Of a DNA stretch of 8,320 bases, positions 1-6,273 are shown piece after piece. The stretch comes from Acidobacteriota bacterium (GTDB lineage: Bacteria > Acidobacteriota > Terriglobia > Acidiferrales > UBA7541): NCBI GenBank assembly GCA_003224075.1, contig QHYF01000184.1, forward strand, positions 1 to 8,320, in the 5' to 3' direction. The notes under the pieces are model-generated. The model did not search any database. It was not told the DNA's origin and was given only the letters and a program-made list of their open reading frames with translations. How positions within the stretch are numbered: position 1 is the stretch's first letter; the number at the start of each line of letters is the position of its first letter. A program made the translations under genes and the position numbers.

Positions 1-768
1 AAAATTCTCGCGAAGGAAAACTGACAGATTGTTGCGGGCAAGGCCGCGTGCGACGTCGCGGACGCCCGCGTGCGCGGCAAGAGCGCCGCAGCAAAGTTGC
101 CCGTCGGGCACGACGACTTCGCAACCATTGGCGGTAAGGACGCGGACGGTGGCTTCGTTCAGTTGAGAGAACGTGACGTTGGCAACGCATCCGGCAAAAA
201 AAGCGACGCGAGCGCGGCGCGGACCGGCGGCGGGGAAGGTCTGACCGAAGCGACTGAAAAAAAAGTCGTCGTCGATGCGCGGCAGCAAACGTTCGCGTTC
301 GGCGATCCCCAGGAGCTTCAGGACGCCGATGCCGCGGGCAATGGCCTGCAAGCCGGAACGCTGATACAGACGCAGCAGGCGGGCGGCGTCCGCGAGGTGA
401 AGCGGACTGGGGAGCAAAATGCGGAAAACGAAATCGCGCGTGACGCGAGCGATCCAGGAGCGGGGATATTCGCGCTCGATGCGCGCGCGGGCGTGCTCGA
501 CGAGTTTGCCGTACTCGACGCCAGAGGGGCAGGCGGTTTCGCAGGCGCGGCAGTCCAGGCATTTGTCGATGTGATCGACAAAGGAGCCGGTGACGGGCAG
601 CTCGCCTTGCTCGACATGTATCATCTGGCGGATGCGGCCGCGCGGGGAGTCCGCTTCCAGATTCCAGAGGCGGTAGGTGGGGCAGGCGTTGAGGCACAGA
701 CCGCAGTGGATGCAGCGGGCGTAGTCCTCGTAGACGGGGTTGAGGCCGGGGATGGGCGGCGGGGACAT
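1..768 (-). CDS. glcF: Glycolate oxidase iron-sulfur subunit GlcF (partial, C-terminus beyond left edge)
   Basis: This is the electron-transfer subunit of membrane-associated glycolate oxidase; it carries electrons from the GlcD/GlcE flavins towards quinone. 256 residues are visible and the frame is open to base 1; family members are about 400 residues, so roughly a third is missing. Two ferredoxin motifs are seen: CIHCGLCLNACP at residues 19-30 and CLDCRACETACP at 70-81, each able to hold a 4Fe-4S cluster. The first CCG (cysteine-rich) domain follows, with FFAGCV at 190-195 and LCCGALAAHAG at 225-235. No signal peptide or membrane span is visible. The start is the ATG at 768; no upstream in-frame ATG or GTG was found nearby and there is no Shine-Dalgarno sequence. 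LutA/LldE-like lactate oxidase subunits share the CCG fold, but the twin ferredoxin motifs and the nearby glcD and glcE favour GlcF. It is separated from glcE by two other genes. Confidence 0.93.
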   Translation of the reverse strand, partial: MSPPPIPGLNPVYEDYARCIHCGLCLNACPTYRLWNLEADSPRGRIRQMIHVEQGELPVTGSFVDHIDKCLDCRACETACPSGVEYGKLVEHARARIEREYPRSWIARVTRDFVFRILLPSPLHLADAARLLRLYQRSGLQAIARGIGVLKLLGIAERERLLPRIDDDFFFSRFGQTFPAAGPRRARVAFFAGCVANVTFSQLNEATVRVLTANGCEVVVPDGQLCCGALAAHAGVRDVARGLARNNLSVFLRENF

Positions 769-792
769 GGCTGGGCTCGGCGTGCGGGAACG

Positions 793-821
793 ATGATAAG
801 GCCGACGGGGGCGGTTCGGAA
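793..821 (-). promoter_or_regulatory. Weak candidate sigma-70 promoter just upstream of glcF
   Basis: On the minus strand a -35-like TTCCGA (816-821) and a -10-like TATCAT (793-798, five of six consensus bases) are 17 bases apart. Transcription would start near 786, giving a leader of about 18 bases before the glcF ATG. The -35 match is poor (three of six), so this is only a possible proximal promoter. Confidence 0.25.
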
Positions 822-853
822 GCGCGACGTGGGTGGTGATTTGTAGCTGGTGA

Positions 854-870
854 GTGGTGACGCGCACCAC
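854..870. repeat. Short perfect inverted repeat upstream of glcF
   Basis: GTGGTG (854-859) and CACCAC (865-870) are exact complements around a 5-base loop. It lies about 90 bases upstream of the glcF start and would fold in a leader read from the promoter candidate at 1417-1446. There is no T-run on the glcF-proximal side, so a simple intrinsic terminator is unlikely. Confidence 0.45.
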
Positions 871-885
871 CTGCGACGGAGAGGC

Positions 886-905
886 CTCACCCCTGAAAGG
901 GGGAG
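886..905. repeat. GC-rich hairpin upstream of glcF
   Basis: CCCCT (890-894) pairs with AGGGG (898-902) around a GAA loop. The pairing extends by CTC (886-888) with GAG (903-905) if A889 is bulged, giving eight pairs. No T-run follows on either strand, so it is more likely a folded repeat remnant or leader structure than an intrinsic terminator. Confidence 0.5.
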
Positions 906-944
906 CTACAGATGCGGTTCGTCGCGGCGAGGCCAACAAAACGT

Positions 945-961
945 CCCCCGCCCCCACCCCC
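945..961 (-). other. G-rich tract on the strand transcribed towards glcF
   Basis: The minus strand reads three runs of five G separated by single bases (plus strand: C5-G-C5-A-C5). A second tract at 1117-1130 reads GG, G6, G4 separated by single T on the minus strand. Both could favour quadruplex-type structures in the long glcF leader, but neither has four separated G3 runs, so a stable three-tetrad fold is not assured. Confidence 0.4.
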
Positions 962-1070
962 GGGTGTTTCTGGCAAAGAGTGCGGAATTGCATGAAAACA
1001 AAAGAGTTGAGTTTTTGACGGGTGCAAAAGAGTCTGGAAGAGTGTGAAAATAAAGAACTTGAATCCGGTT

Positions 1071-1097
1071 GTGAGTAACGAGTGGTGAGTGGCGAGT
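1071..1097. repeat. Degenerate GTGAGT/GAGTGG run
   Basis: GTGAGT occurs at 1071-1076 and 1085-1090, with GAGTGG at 1080-1085 and 1087-1092, giving a short loosely tandem run. A related GTGAGTGGTGA lies at 850-860. This looks like a simple-sequence intergenic repeat rather than coding DNA. Confidence 0.55.
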
Positions 1098-1135
1098 TCC
1101 GGAGAAGGAAGCATGGCCCCACCCCCCACCTTTTT

Positions 1136-1304
1136 GTAAGTGCGGATTCTAAAGAGGTTACGGGAGAATGAATTTTTCGTAAGTGCGGATTCTAAAGGGG
1201 TTATAAGTCCTTTGTTTCCCGCAGATCCGAGGGGTGCTTGTAAGTGCGGATTATAAAGGAGTTGCGGGAGGGGGGTCTCGGAAGTGCGGATTCTAAAGGG
1301 CTTA
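1136..1304. repeat. Four interspersed 25-base direct repeats (core AAGTGCGGATTCTAAAG)
   Basis: Copies lie at 1136-1160, 1179-1203, 1240-1264 and 1280-1304. All share the core AAGTGCGGATTCTAAAG; copy 3 has one change (ATTATAAAG). Flanking bases are also partly conserved: GTAAG on the left in three copies and a GGTTA-like end on the right. Gaps between copies are 18, 36 and 15 bases. The unequal gaps, few copies and absence of cas genes argue against CRISPR. On the minus strand each copy contains TAGAAT or, in copy 3, a perfect TATAAT, so the unit may incidentally mimic a -10 box. A degenerate relative, AGTGCGGAATT, is at 979-989. No function is known to me. Confidence 0.8.
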
Positions 1305-1310
1305 GAGGAG

Positions 1311-1346
1311 GTTAAGGAAGCAAAGGAAGTAAAGGATGTAAAGGAA
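1311..1346. repeat. Four tandem 9-base purine-rich units
   Basis: GTTAAGGAA, GCAAAGGAA, GTAAAGGAT and GTAAAGGAA follow each other without gaps. The consensus is GTAAAGGAA with one or two changes per unit. It abuts the 25-base repeat array and is purine-rich on the plus strand. It is a simple tandem repeat, potentially variable in copy number between strains. Confidence 0.75.
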
Positions 1347-1416
1347 AACGCACGAGCAGGGCAATGGCGCGAATGAAGGGGAGAATGGCCGGATTCGCGG
1401 CTACGTATCAAAGAAC

Positions 1417-1446
1417 ATATTACCACATGATTACGGTCTCTGTCAA
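1417..1446 (-). promoter_or_regulatory. Strong candidate sigma-70 promoter reading towards the repeat array and glcF
   Basis: The minus strand has a perfect -35 TTGACA (1441-1446), an 18-base spacer and a -10-like TAATAT (1417-1422) preceded by TGG, which fits an extended -10. Transcription would start near 1410 and run leftwards through the 9-base units, the 25-base repeats and the G-rich tracts before reaching glcF, about 640 bases downstream. It could drive glcF with a long leader or a separate non-coding transcript. It sits in a noticeably AT-richer patch than its surroundings, which supports a real promoter. Confidence 0.5.
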
Positions 1447-1510
1447 TTGAAATTTGTAAGTGTTGTGTTTGCTGCGGGATAGCGGAGTGCTTCTGCAAAT
1501 TGGCGGCGGG

Positions 1511-1533
1511 AAAAATTTGGTGCCCGCCAAATT
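1511..1533 (-). terminator. Candidate intrinsic terminator after the small exported-protein gene
   Basis: On the minus strand AATTTGG and CCAAATT form a perfect 7-base stem around a 6-base loop, and the right arm runs into five T (plus-strand AAAAA at 1511-1515). It lies 68 bases past the stop of the gene ending at 1601. A competing stem uses CCGCCAAATT (1524-1533) with AAATTGGCGG (1497-1506), nine of ten paired, and would mask it. The stem is AT-rich, so strength is uncertain. Confidence 0.4.
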
Positions 1534-1600
1534 CTAGATTAAGGATGGGACGCCTACGAACAAACTCCCGACGCCTAATACCGAGCTGTAAGGAATGCAG

Positions 1601-2137
1601 CTAATCCGAAAGCCAGACCTTTTCCACCTCTTTGCCTGTCCAAGCGTAAACAATTGCCGATGACCCATACCAGCAAAGGACGATCACAGAATTTTTAGCG
1701 CGAATCTTCTTTTCGCCATAAATGTCGTCATATTTTCCGGGACCTTCGCGCCAGACCACTGGCGTGCCGTCCGAGGTTTCTAATGAGCGAATCTCCCAGC
1801 CCCCGGCAACCTGGCGTGCCACAATCAGTTCCGCTTTGCGCTTCGGGTTCTCTCCCGCAATCAAGACAAGGGCGTACGTTGGCTTTCCATCGCCGTAGAA
1901 ATTAACCCTGACCAGACCGGGGCATCGCGTGCCGTGGTCCTTTTGGTACAGCTTTCTATTATATTCCTCAAGATCTACCAAACTAACGAGGCGGGTGCCG
2001 GGGTATTTTTTGGAGATTTCGTCGCGAAGGCCTGGTGGATACTCACATCGCTCAGGGCGTGGTGCAGCACCAACCACCTGAATGCAAGCAACCAGGAAGA
2101 GACTCGCGGCACAAGTCTTTATGGATTGTAGACACAT
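1601..2137 (-). CDS. Small exported or lipid-anchored protein of unknown function
   Basis: The 178-residue product has an N-terminal hydrophobic segment (residues 10-24) after a short basic n-region (K7). Two processing modes are possible: a lipobox-like LVAC at 15-18, with Cys18 lipidated, or signal peptidase I cleavage after VGA (22-24). The mature part has two cysteines (31 and 72) that could pair, a polar segment YGDGKPT at 81-87 recalling acidic-Gly loops of secreted repeat proteins, and a C-terminal aromatic stretch ending in VWLSD. I do not recognise a named family; similar short proteins seem common in Acidobacteria, from memory only. I chose the ATG at 2137; a TTG at 2170 would add 11 residues before the hydrophobic segment. 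Neither has a clear Shine-Dalgarno. The gene follows the TPR gene by 57 bases and may be co-transcribed. Its base composition looks lower in GC than the glc genes. Confidence 0.75.
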   Translation of the reverse strand: MCLQSIKTCAASLFLVACIQVVGAAPRPERCEYPPGLRDEISKKYPGTRLVSLVDLEEYNRKLYQKDHGTRCPGLVRVNFYGDGKPTYALVLIAGENPKRKAELIVARQVAGGWEIRSLETSDGTPVVWREGPGKYDDIYGEKKIRAKNSVIVLCWYGSSAIVYAWTGKEVEKVWLSD

Positions 2138-2194
2138 ACCAGATGATCGCACGGTCGAGTTGAACGACAATACGCCAAATTAGGAGGCGTGCCA

Positions 2195-4642
2195 TCAGTT
2201 TTGGTTCATGGCGGAGGCCTGGATGGACTTGACGCGCTGGTCGACGGCGGCGGCTTCCTGGGCGCGGCCGAGGCTACGAAGCGCCTGGGCTTGGCTCTTC
2301 AGGATGGGCACAATCTGAAGGCTGCTTTCGCCGAACTGCTTTCCCAGAACGGCGAGGAGTTGGCGGTCGCACGGCTCTGATTTATCCGGCTTGCCCCAGT
2401 TATCGTAAACGCTGCAGAGAGCGGCGAGGGGGAGGAGGATGCCGCTGCCATCGCGGCCGAAGAGGGACTCGTCGATTTTGACGGCGCGGAGGAGGATGGG
2501 TTCAGCCTGGTCAAACTGTTTCTGCACGAAATAGATGCGAGAGAGGATACGCAGGCTGTCCGCGACTTTGTCACTGGATTCGCCAAAGGCCTTTTCATTT
2601 ACCTCAACCGCTTGCGTATAAAGCTTCTGGGCGGCGGGATAATCGTGGCGCATAAGGGCGCTGGTGCCGAGGGATTGGAGTGGCATGGAAATCATGGGAG
2701 AAAGGGGGCCGTAAAGCTCCTGGACAACCTTGAGCTCGCGGGAGTACGCCGCATCGGCGGCGGCAAAGTCCTCTCCCATGTACTGGTTCCCGAGCTGGTC
2801 GAGGGCGGTAACGAGGCGCGAGTCATGCGGCTGAGTTTGCTCGGCAAGCTGGACTGCCTCCTTGTACTTGATGCGCGAAATATCAAAGCGCCGCTGAGCG
2901 GCGGCCGCCGCACCGGCTTGCATGGCCTCGTCCAACTTCATGGAAAGATTCGGCGCCGCGCTCGCTGTGCGCAAGCGCGCTTCCAGTGCGGCAGCCTCGG
3001 AGGATTTGCCAGAGGCCCTCAAGGCGGCGACGTGCTGGCCGAAGCGCGCTTTGGCAGCTTCGTACTCTGTTTGGGGATTACGGGCATTGGCGAGCTCGAC
3101 TCGGTTGCGGTAATCGAGACTGGCGCGGGTGAGCGCAGCCTTGTGGTACTGGTCAAGAGCGGCGATCCAATCGCCCTTTTTCTCGAGTGCATCGGCCAGT
3201 TCCAACTGGAGAGTCAGATTCTGGGGCTCAAGCGAGAAAGCCTGGCGGAATTCGCCAATGGCGGAATCCGTATCACCTGAAGCGAGCAACGCCTGGCCGT
3301 AGAGGTCGTGGGTGAGCGAGTCGCTGGGCTTGAGGTCCTCGGCGCGTTTTAGTTCGATCAAAGCGTGTGGAAAATCTTTTTTGGCAATCAAAGCGCGCCC
3401 GGCGTTTCTGTGGGCCTCGTCGGAATTCTCATCCAACTGCAGGGCGAGGCGATACTCCTCCAAAGCGGCATCATAGTTTTTCTGGCTTTCGCGGACAGCG
3501 CCAAGACGATTGTGAGGTTCCGGATCGGAAGGATCCAGTTCGGCGGCTTTGCGATACTCGTTCGCCGCGCCCTCGAAGTCCCAAGTACGATGGAGCGCGC
3601 CTCCCAAGCAAATGTGGCAAACCTCAGAATCCGGCGCGATGGCTTCCAACTCGCGGAATTCGGCGACAGCTTCGGCGTTGAGATTGGCAGCGGCGAGAGC
3701 GGACCCCAAACCCTTGCGCGCTTCGAAATTCTTTGGGTCCAAACGCTTGGCTTCGCGATACTCGCGAATGGCGGAAGGTAAATCGCCCTTTTCCCGGAAC
3801 GAGAGCCCCAGATTGGTGTGCGCGTCCACATCATTTGGGCTGAGCGCGAGGGCCTTCTTGTATTCTGCAATGGAGCCCTCCAGATCGCCCTTGTAATACA
3901 AGAGAATGCCAAAATCAAAATGGACCGACTCATAGTCAGGCTTGATGCGGAGCGCTTCCTTGAATTCCAAGGAACAGGCGTCGAATTTCCGCATGATTTG
4001 ATAGGCCAGCCCGGCGTTCTTGTGGGCTTCCGCGTTATTCGGAGTGAGAGCCAGGGCCGCTTTGGCTTCCCGCAGGGATCCCTCAGAGTCTCCTAGGCGA
4101 TACAGCAGGTAACTGAGCTTGGTGTGAACTTCAGGGTAGCCGGGATCTTTTTCGAGGACTTCCTTATATACGGAAACAGCCATGACCCATTGTTCCCGGC
4201 GGCGGAGGAGTTCACCCATGACAAAGCCCGTTTCCGGACCGCCACCAGATTGAAGAGCGGCATTCAGCTCTTCGGCCGCTTCCTTATACTGATTGCTGCG
4301 CATCAGTTTTCCGGCCACAGAGAGGTGTTGAAGAAGTTCGGAGGATTCCTTATTTTCCGCGTCGGGCAGATTGACGCTGGCTGCTTTGGCGAGGGCTGCT
4401 AGAACTCGGGCGTCAGCGCCGGTTGCGGTGAGTTGAGCGCGCAATTGGTCCGTGGCACGAAATGCCAAACCGCGCGAGGAGATTTCGTGAGCCACGTTTT
4501 CGCTGAGCGCGTTGCCCGCCACGAGAGCAAGCAAGATGCGGCTGGTGAGGGGCGGCTTCTTCTCTTGAGCGTGAGAGAAGTTCGTGACAAAAACGGACAC
4601 AAGAAGAAGGACTCCAAGGTTTCGGTATATGGGGGAAGACAT
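2195..4642 (-). CDS. Exported TPR-repeat protein
   Basis: The product has 815 residues. A Sec signal peptide is visible: basic Arg7, hydrophobic core at 9-20 and likely cleavage after SHA (23-25), so it should act outside the cytoplasm. Residues 33-90 form an Ala/Leu-rich helical region before the repeats. About eleven or twelve 34-residue TPR units run from roughly 105 to 506, with typical residues such as AxxxLGxxxxxxGxxxxAxxxYxxAL and a Pro after many units. A linker (about 510-600) is followed by four longer repeats with a strict 42-residue period, marked by Y/F-G at 644-645, 686-687, 728-729 and 770-771, as in kinesin-light-chain-like TPRs. No enzymatic domain is seen, so it is probably a protein-protein scaffold; the partner is unknown. 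The ATG at 4642 is preferred over a TTG at 4669 because AGGAG lies five bases upstream of it and the signal peptide begins there. It lies 114 bases after glcE, with no obvious functional link to glycolate oxidation. Confidence 0.88.
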   Translation of the reverse strand: MSSPIYRNLGVLLLVSVFVTNFSHAQEKKPPLTSRILLALVAGNALSENVAHEISSRGLAFRATDQLRAQLTATGADARVLAALAKAASVNLPDAENKESSELLQHLSVAGKLMRSNQYKEAAEELNAALQSGGGPETGFVMGELLRRREQWVMAVSVYKEVLEKDPGYPEVHTKLSYLLYRLGDSEGSLREAKAALALTPNNAEAHKNAGLAYQIMRKFDACSLEFKEALRIKPDYESVHFDFGILLYYKGDLEGSIAEYKKALALSPNDVDAHTNLGLSFREKGDLPSAIREYREAKRLDPKNFEARKGLGSALAAANLNAEAVAEFRELEAIAPDSEVCHICLGGALHRTWDFEGAANEYRKAAELDPSDPEPHNRLGAVRESQKNYDAALEEYRLALQLDENSDEAHRNAGRALIAKKDFPHALIELKRAEDLKPSDSLTHDLYGQALLASGDTDSAIGEFRQAFSLEPQNLTLQLELADALEKKGDWIAALDQYHKAALTRASLDYRNRVELANARNPQTEYEAAKARFGQHVAALRASGKSSEAAALEARLRTASAAPNLSMKLDEAMQAGAAAAAQRRFDISRIKYKEAVQLAEQTQPHDSRLVTALDQLGNQYMGEDFAAADAAYSRELKVVQELYGPLSPMISMPLQSLGTSALMRHDYPAAQKLYTQAVEVNEKAFGESSDKVADSLRILSRIYFVQKQFDQAEPILLRAVKIDESLFGRDGSGILLPLAALCSVYDNWGKPDKSEPCDRQLLAVLGKQFGESSLQIVPILKSQAQALRSLGRAQEAAAVDQRVKSIQASAMNQN

Positions 4643-4647
4643 GGGTT

Positions 4648-4652
4648 CTCCT
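4648..4652 (-). promoter_or_regulatory. Shine-Dalgarno AGGAG of the TPR gene
   Basis: AGGAG on the minus strand sits five bases before the ATG at 4642. It is the clearest ribosome binding site in the window and decides the start over the upstream TTG at 4669. Confidence 0.75.
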
Positions 4653-4683
4653 GAACTGCCGCACCCCAAGTTTAGGGAGAACG

Positions 4684-4699
4684 CATGTTTGAAAACATG
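4684..4699. promoter_or_regulatory. Palindrome CATGTTT-GA-AAACATG upstream of the TPR gene
   Basis: Seven-base perfect arms are separated by two bases, 42 bases upstream of the TPR start and inside the 114-base glcE-TPR gap. The short central gap suits a dimeric regulator site better than an RNA hairpin. No convincing promoter could be placed beside it; TTTTCA and TAAACT downstream are only about 15 bases apart. Its role is inferred. Confidence 0.35.
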
Positions 4700-4756
4700 A
4701 CACGACGGAGCCGCGGTTGCGGAACAAGTACCTGACCGAACGGGCAGGAGTCGCAG

Positions 4757-6250
4757 TCACGGGGTGGCCGGAGAGGAAATGGGGATTTCGATCAAGCGGG
4801 AGGGGGCGAGGATGTTGTGTGGGTCGAAGGCGGATTTGAGACGGTGCATGAGAGCGAAGTCCGGCCGGCGTGGCCCCCAGATGTTGAGGTGCTGCCCGGA
4901 AGAAGCATCCGGGACATAAAAAGCGTGTTTCAGGGAAAGCGGGGCGAAGAGCAGCATCGCGTGGCCTTTGACGGACGAGGCGCACTCGAAGATTTGGATT
5001 GCGGCTTGGGCAAGGCGGCCGATTGTATCGTCGTCTGCGGTAGCAGGGAGCAGAGCGAAATAGAGCGTGCCGCCGGCGCGGGCTACGAGGCCGTGCGTGA
5101 GGCCGGCGCGTTCGGCGATTTCCTGCAACTTTGCGAAAAGAGCGGCGTGCTGCGCGGGGAGGACGCTGAGCTTGAAGATCACTGTGGCGGGAGAGGCTTC
5201 GAGAAGCATGGAAAGACTTTCGCGGAGGCGGCCCCAGACAGAAGGGCGAGTGGAGTCGTCCAGGATGGCGGTCGAGGTGGCGCGGGCTTGCTCAGCGAGA
5301 CGGGTGAGGTCGCGAGCGTAGCGTTCGAGAACTTCTGGAGTGCCGTCAAAGGCGGCGCACAATTGCCATTCGCGCGGACGGAACCAGTCGCCGACGGGAG
5401 GGAGCGAAAACTGATGCGCGCCGCGATTTTCATCCGAGAAAACCGCGACTTCCGGAGTGGCGGGAGTGCGTGTGGCGAAGACGTGCGCGAGACCGGGGCT
5501 GAGGATATCCAAAGTTAGCGGACTAAGGGGCGATGCGGCGATGGCGCTGCGAAGCGTCAGCGCGCCTTCCTGCGTGGGGAATGAGGCCACGAAGCCGCGG
5601 CTGGCAGGCGGCGCAGGAAACGTGCGGAGGTTGAGACGAGTGACGACCGCGAGGGTGCCGAGCGAGCCGATGAGGAGTTTGTGGAGGTCGTAGCCGGTGA
5701 CGTTTTTGACGACGCGGCCGCCGCTTTTGCAAAGTTTGCCAGCGCCATCAACGAATTCGGCGCCGAGGAGAAAGTCGCGGGCGGTGCCGTAGAACTGGCG
5801 AAGCGGCGAGTCAATGCCGGAAGCGATGGTGCCACCGATGGTGCTCCGGGAATACCAGGGCACGAGGAGGGGAAGGAATTGTTTATGCTCGAAGAGAAGC
5901 GCGTTCAATTTCGCGATGGGAAAGCCTGCATCCACGCTTAGGGTGAGATCGCCGGGGTCGTAGTGGGCGATCTGGCTGAGGCCGGTCATGTCGAGGGCGA
6001 GGTCGTAGCGGGAGGGAGGCATGCCGATGCGGAGTTTGGTGCGATTGCCGCACGGGACGATGGCGAGTTTTTCGAGCGCGGCGAAGCGGACGATTGCGGC
6101 GACTTCTTCGGCGGAGGCGGGCTTTGCGACGGCGGAATGAAGAACTGCGTCGACTGCGTAATCCGCGCATACGGATGGGCCGGCGGCGACGTGGGAGGCG
6201 CCGATGAGAGATTCGAGGCGCGCGGCGAGATTGGTAGATGTCTTAGTCAT
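4757..6250 (-). CDS. glcE: Glycolate oxidase FAD-binding subunit GlcE
   Basis: This is the second flavin-domain subunit of glycolate oxidase, working with GlcD and GlcF at the inner face of the membrane. The product has 497 residues. The PCMH-type FAD-binding domain occupies about 40-212: CGNRTKLRIG at 67-76 corresponds to the first nucleotide-binding loop, STIGGTIASG at 136-145 to the second, and GGRVVKNVTGYDLHKLLIGS at 177-196 with GTLAVVTRL at 198-206 is the GlcE-type signature. The C-terminus has LKSAFDPHNILAPSRL at 471-486, the usual end of this family. E. coli GlcE is about 350 residues, so this one carries roughly 150 extra, mostly between 215 and 460. The start at 6250 (ATG) has no Shine-Dalgarno. 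It follows glcD by 186 bases, a gap filled with repeats, and is probably in the same transcription unit. Confidence 0.92.
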   Translation of the reverse strand: MTKTSTNLAARLESLIGASHVAAGPSVCADYAVDAVLHSAVAKPASAEEVAAIVRFAALEKLAIVPCGNRTKLRIGMPPSRYDLALDMTGLSQIAHYDPGDLTLSVDAGFPIAKLNALLFEHKQFLPLLVPWYSRSTIGGTIASGIDSPLRQFYGTARDFLLGAEFVDGAGKLCKSGGRVVKNVTGYDLHKLLIGSLGTLAVVTRLNLRTFPAPPASRGFVASFPTQEGALTLRSAIAASPLSPLTLDILSPGLAHVFATRTPATPEVAVFSDENRGAHQFSLPPVGDWFRPREWQLCAAFDGTPEVLERYARDLTRLAEQARATSTAILDDSTRPSVWGRLRESLSMLLEASPATVIFKLSVLPAQHAALFAKLQEIAERAGLTHGLVARAGGTLYFALLPATADDDTIGRLAQAAIQIFECASSVKGHAMLLFAPLSLKHAFYVPDASSGQHLNIWGPRRPDFALMHRLKSAFDPHNILAPSRLIEIPISSPATP

Positions 6251-6273
6251 TGGACCGGATGGAGCGGTCGACA

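Larger units (their letters stand above)
769..1600. other. Repeat-rich non-coding region between glcF and the small exported-protein gene
   Basis: This stretch of 832 bases has no credible gene. Open frames here (for example minus strand 1498-887) translate into low-complexity Ser/Thr/Pro/Phe-rich text that follows the DNA repeats, and the repeat spacings (43, 61, 40) do not keep frame. It contains, from right to left, a terminator-like hairpin near 1511-1533, a strong minus-strand promoter candidate at 1417-1446, four 9-base tandem units at 1311-1346, four 25-base direct repeats at 1136-1304, GTGAGTGG-like runs at 1071-1097, CAAAAGAGT-like repeats at 999-1007 and 1025-1033, a C-rich tract at 945-961, hairpins at 886-905 and 854-870, and a weak promoter candidate at 793-821. 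It is probably a mosaic of dispersed intergenic repeat families forming a long leader to glcF. Confidence 0.75.

Noticed and set aside
70..846. Plus-strand open frame of 258 codons opposite glcF
   Set aside because: It is antisense to a clearly recognisable GlcF with intact cysteine motifs; long antisense frames are expected in GC-rich genes.
1136..1304. Possible CRISPR array
   Set aside because: Only four repeats, spacers of 18, 36 and 15 bases, no dyad symmetry in the repeat and no cas genes in the window.
887..1498. Minus-strand open frame of 203 codons across the glcF-upstream region
   Set aside because: Its translation is low-complexity and just reads through the DNA repeats in shifting frames; there is no ribosome site, domain or conserved pattern.
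2172..2190. ACGCC/GGCGT inverted repeat between the TPR and small exported-protein genes as a terminator
   Set aside because: Only five pairs with a nine-base loop and no T-run; too weak to call.
2612..3781. Long plus-strand frames opposite the TPR gene
   Set aside because: They lie antisense to continuous TPR repeats, have no recognisable domains, and follow from the codon bias of the real gene.
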